Of a DNA stretch of 64,000 nucleotides, positions 63,483-64,000 are shown piece after piece. How positions within the stretch are numbered: the first letter of the stretch is position 1; each line of letters opens with the position of its first letter. Source of the stretch: Petrolisthes cinctipes (lineage: Eukaryota; Arthropoda; Malacostraca; Decapoda; Porcellanidae). The stretch lies in NCBI GenBank assembly GCA_033782935.1, contig JAWQEG010000470.1, positions 2,294,001 to 2,358,000 on the forward strand, written 5' to 3'. Made by a program: the position numbers and the translations under genes. The notes under the pieces are model-generated. The model ran no database searches. It saw only the letters and a program-made list of their open reading frames with translations, and had not been told where the DNA came from.

Positions 63483-64000
63483 TAAAATTCGATATTTTTG
63501 GGTCCCAGAAGCAATCTGTACATACCTACTGAGTGCTAAAATATATTGAAGTTATGGGGCCAAAACATGCTAAAAATCGATATTTTAGGTGTCCAAAGTC
63601 GATATGTGCATGCATCTTTTGTACCCGTTTATATCTCAAATTCAGGCTCAAAACACCCGAAAATTCGATATTTTTGGGTCCCAGAAGCGATCTGTACATG
63701 CCTACTCATTGCTAGAACTTTTTCAAAGTATGGGCCCAAAACATGCTAAAAATCGATATTTTAAGTGCAAAAGGTCAATATGTTCATGCATCTTCTGTAC
63801 CCGTTTATATCTCAAATTCAGGCTCAAAACACCGGAAAATTCGATATTTTTGGTTCCCAGAAGCGATCTGTACATGCCTACTCCGTGTTAGAGTATTTTC
63901 AAAATACAGGCCCAAAACATGCTGGAAATCAATATTTTAGGTGCCCAAAGTCAATATGTGTATTCATCTTCTGTACCCGTTTATATCCCAAATTCAGGCT
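63483..64000 (+). repeat. Partial next block, cut by the window
   Basis: This tail matches 49413-49930 (offset 14,070) and 40443-40960, including CTAAAATATATTGAAGTTATG, GTGCAAAAGGTC and the CACCGGAAAATTCG monomer. It therefore enters the unit about 4 kb after its start. A third unit has either lost its first part or the array is rearranged here. Confidence 0.72.

Larger units (their letters stand above)
1..64000 (+). repeat. 176-bp tandem satellite array, about 364 monomers, fills the window
   Basis: Landmarks such as GATCTGTACATG, ATCGATATTTT and GTGCATGCATC recur every 176 bp (or 174-178 bp after small indels) from the first base to the last. All monomers lie in the same orientation; I found no inverted block. 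No unique sequence, transposon, microsatellite or gene interrupts the array, and both ends of the window are cut inside it. The consensus I drew has 68 G or C in 176 bases and about six CpG sites. Satellites of this length class form centromeric or pericentromeric heterochromatin in many plants and animals; that role is inferred here from organisation only. I do not recognise the family by sequence. A subtelomeric or knob-type location is possible too. Confidence 0.98.

Noticed and set aside
1..64000. Several hundred open reading frames of 60-175 codons on both strands
   Set aside because: They are overlapping, repeat every 176 bp in shifted frames, share the same handful of peptide strings in all frames, start mostly at arbitrary codons, and end within 528 bp. 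No domain or signal sequence stands out. They are shadows of the repeat.
1..64000. CRISPR array
   Set aside because: The repeat is continuous with no unique spacers of fixed length between short conserved repeats, and the unit is 176 bp. No cas-like gene is present.
1..64000. Transposon or retroelement origin of the array (terminal repeats, target-site duplications)
   Set aside because: I could not find any long terminal repeat, polypurine tract, transposase or reverse-transcriptase segment, or unique flank. The A/B halves explain the internal similarity.
1..64000. Assignment to a named plant satellite (for example the Brassica 176-bp or cucumber 177-bp centromeric families)
   Set aside because: Only length agrees. 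I do not see the sequence landmarks I associate with the Arabidopsis/Brassica family, and cannot search a database here. A repeat-library search with the consensus would decide it.

Overview
The window is one uninterrupted tandem satellite array. I see no gene, RNA gene, transposon or unique sequence anywhere in its 64,000 bases. The unit is a 176-bp monomer, head to tail in a single orientation, about 364 copies end to end. The consensus I drew is 39% GC (68 of 176). It is itself an old dimer: two 88-bp halves align without a gap at 60 of 88 positions.

This points to eukaryotic constitutive heterochromatin, most likely a centromere or pericentromere. A monomer close to nucleosome-repeat length, megasatellite organisation and homogenised higher-order repeats (HORs) fit that. 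Length and composition resemble flowering-plant centromeric satellites, but I do not recognise the family, so organism and centromere function are inference.

Three domains can be told apart by how the monomer variants are ordered. (1) 1-21462: a large HOR. Bases 1-10211 recur nearly identically at 11954-21462, at a spacing of 11,953 bp at first and 11,251 bp after a 702-bp insertion in the first copy. Its sub-blocks are about 2.3-3.3, 1.76, 4.57 and 2.3 kb. (2) 21463-34922: variants are less ordered, with only short repeats (4-, 7-, 10-, 11- and 13-monomer spacings) and a few damaged monomers. (3) 34923-64000: a second HOR system. A 2,461-bp tandem pair lies at 34923-39844, and a 9,496-bp unit at 45371-54866 is followed directly by a shorter copy at 54867-63482. 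A partial repeat begins after that.

Nearly all length differences between copies are whole monomers (176, 351-352, 528, 702 bp), as expected from unequal exchange in register. At least two short patches look like gene conversion or template switching: 16134-16280 and 57608-57716. The many short open frames are by-products of the repeat. Since 176 leaves remainder 2 on division by 3, each monomer shifts the frame and a frame closes within three monomers (528 bp).
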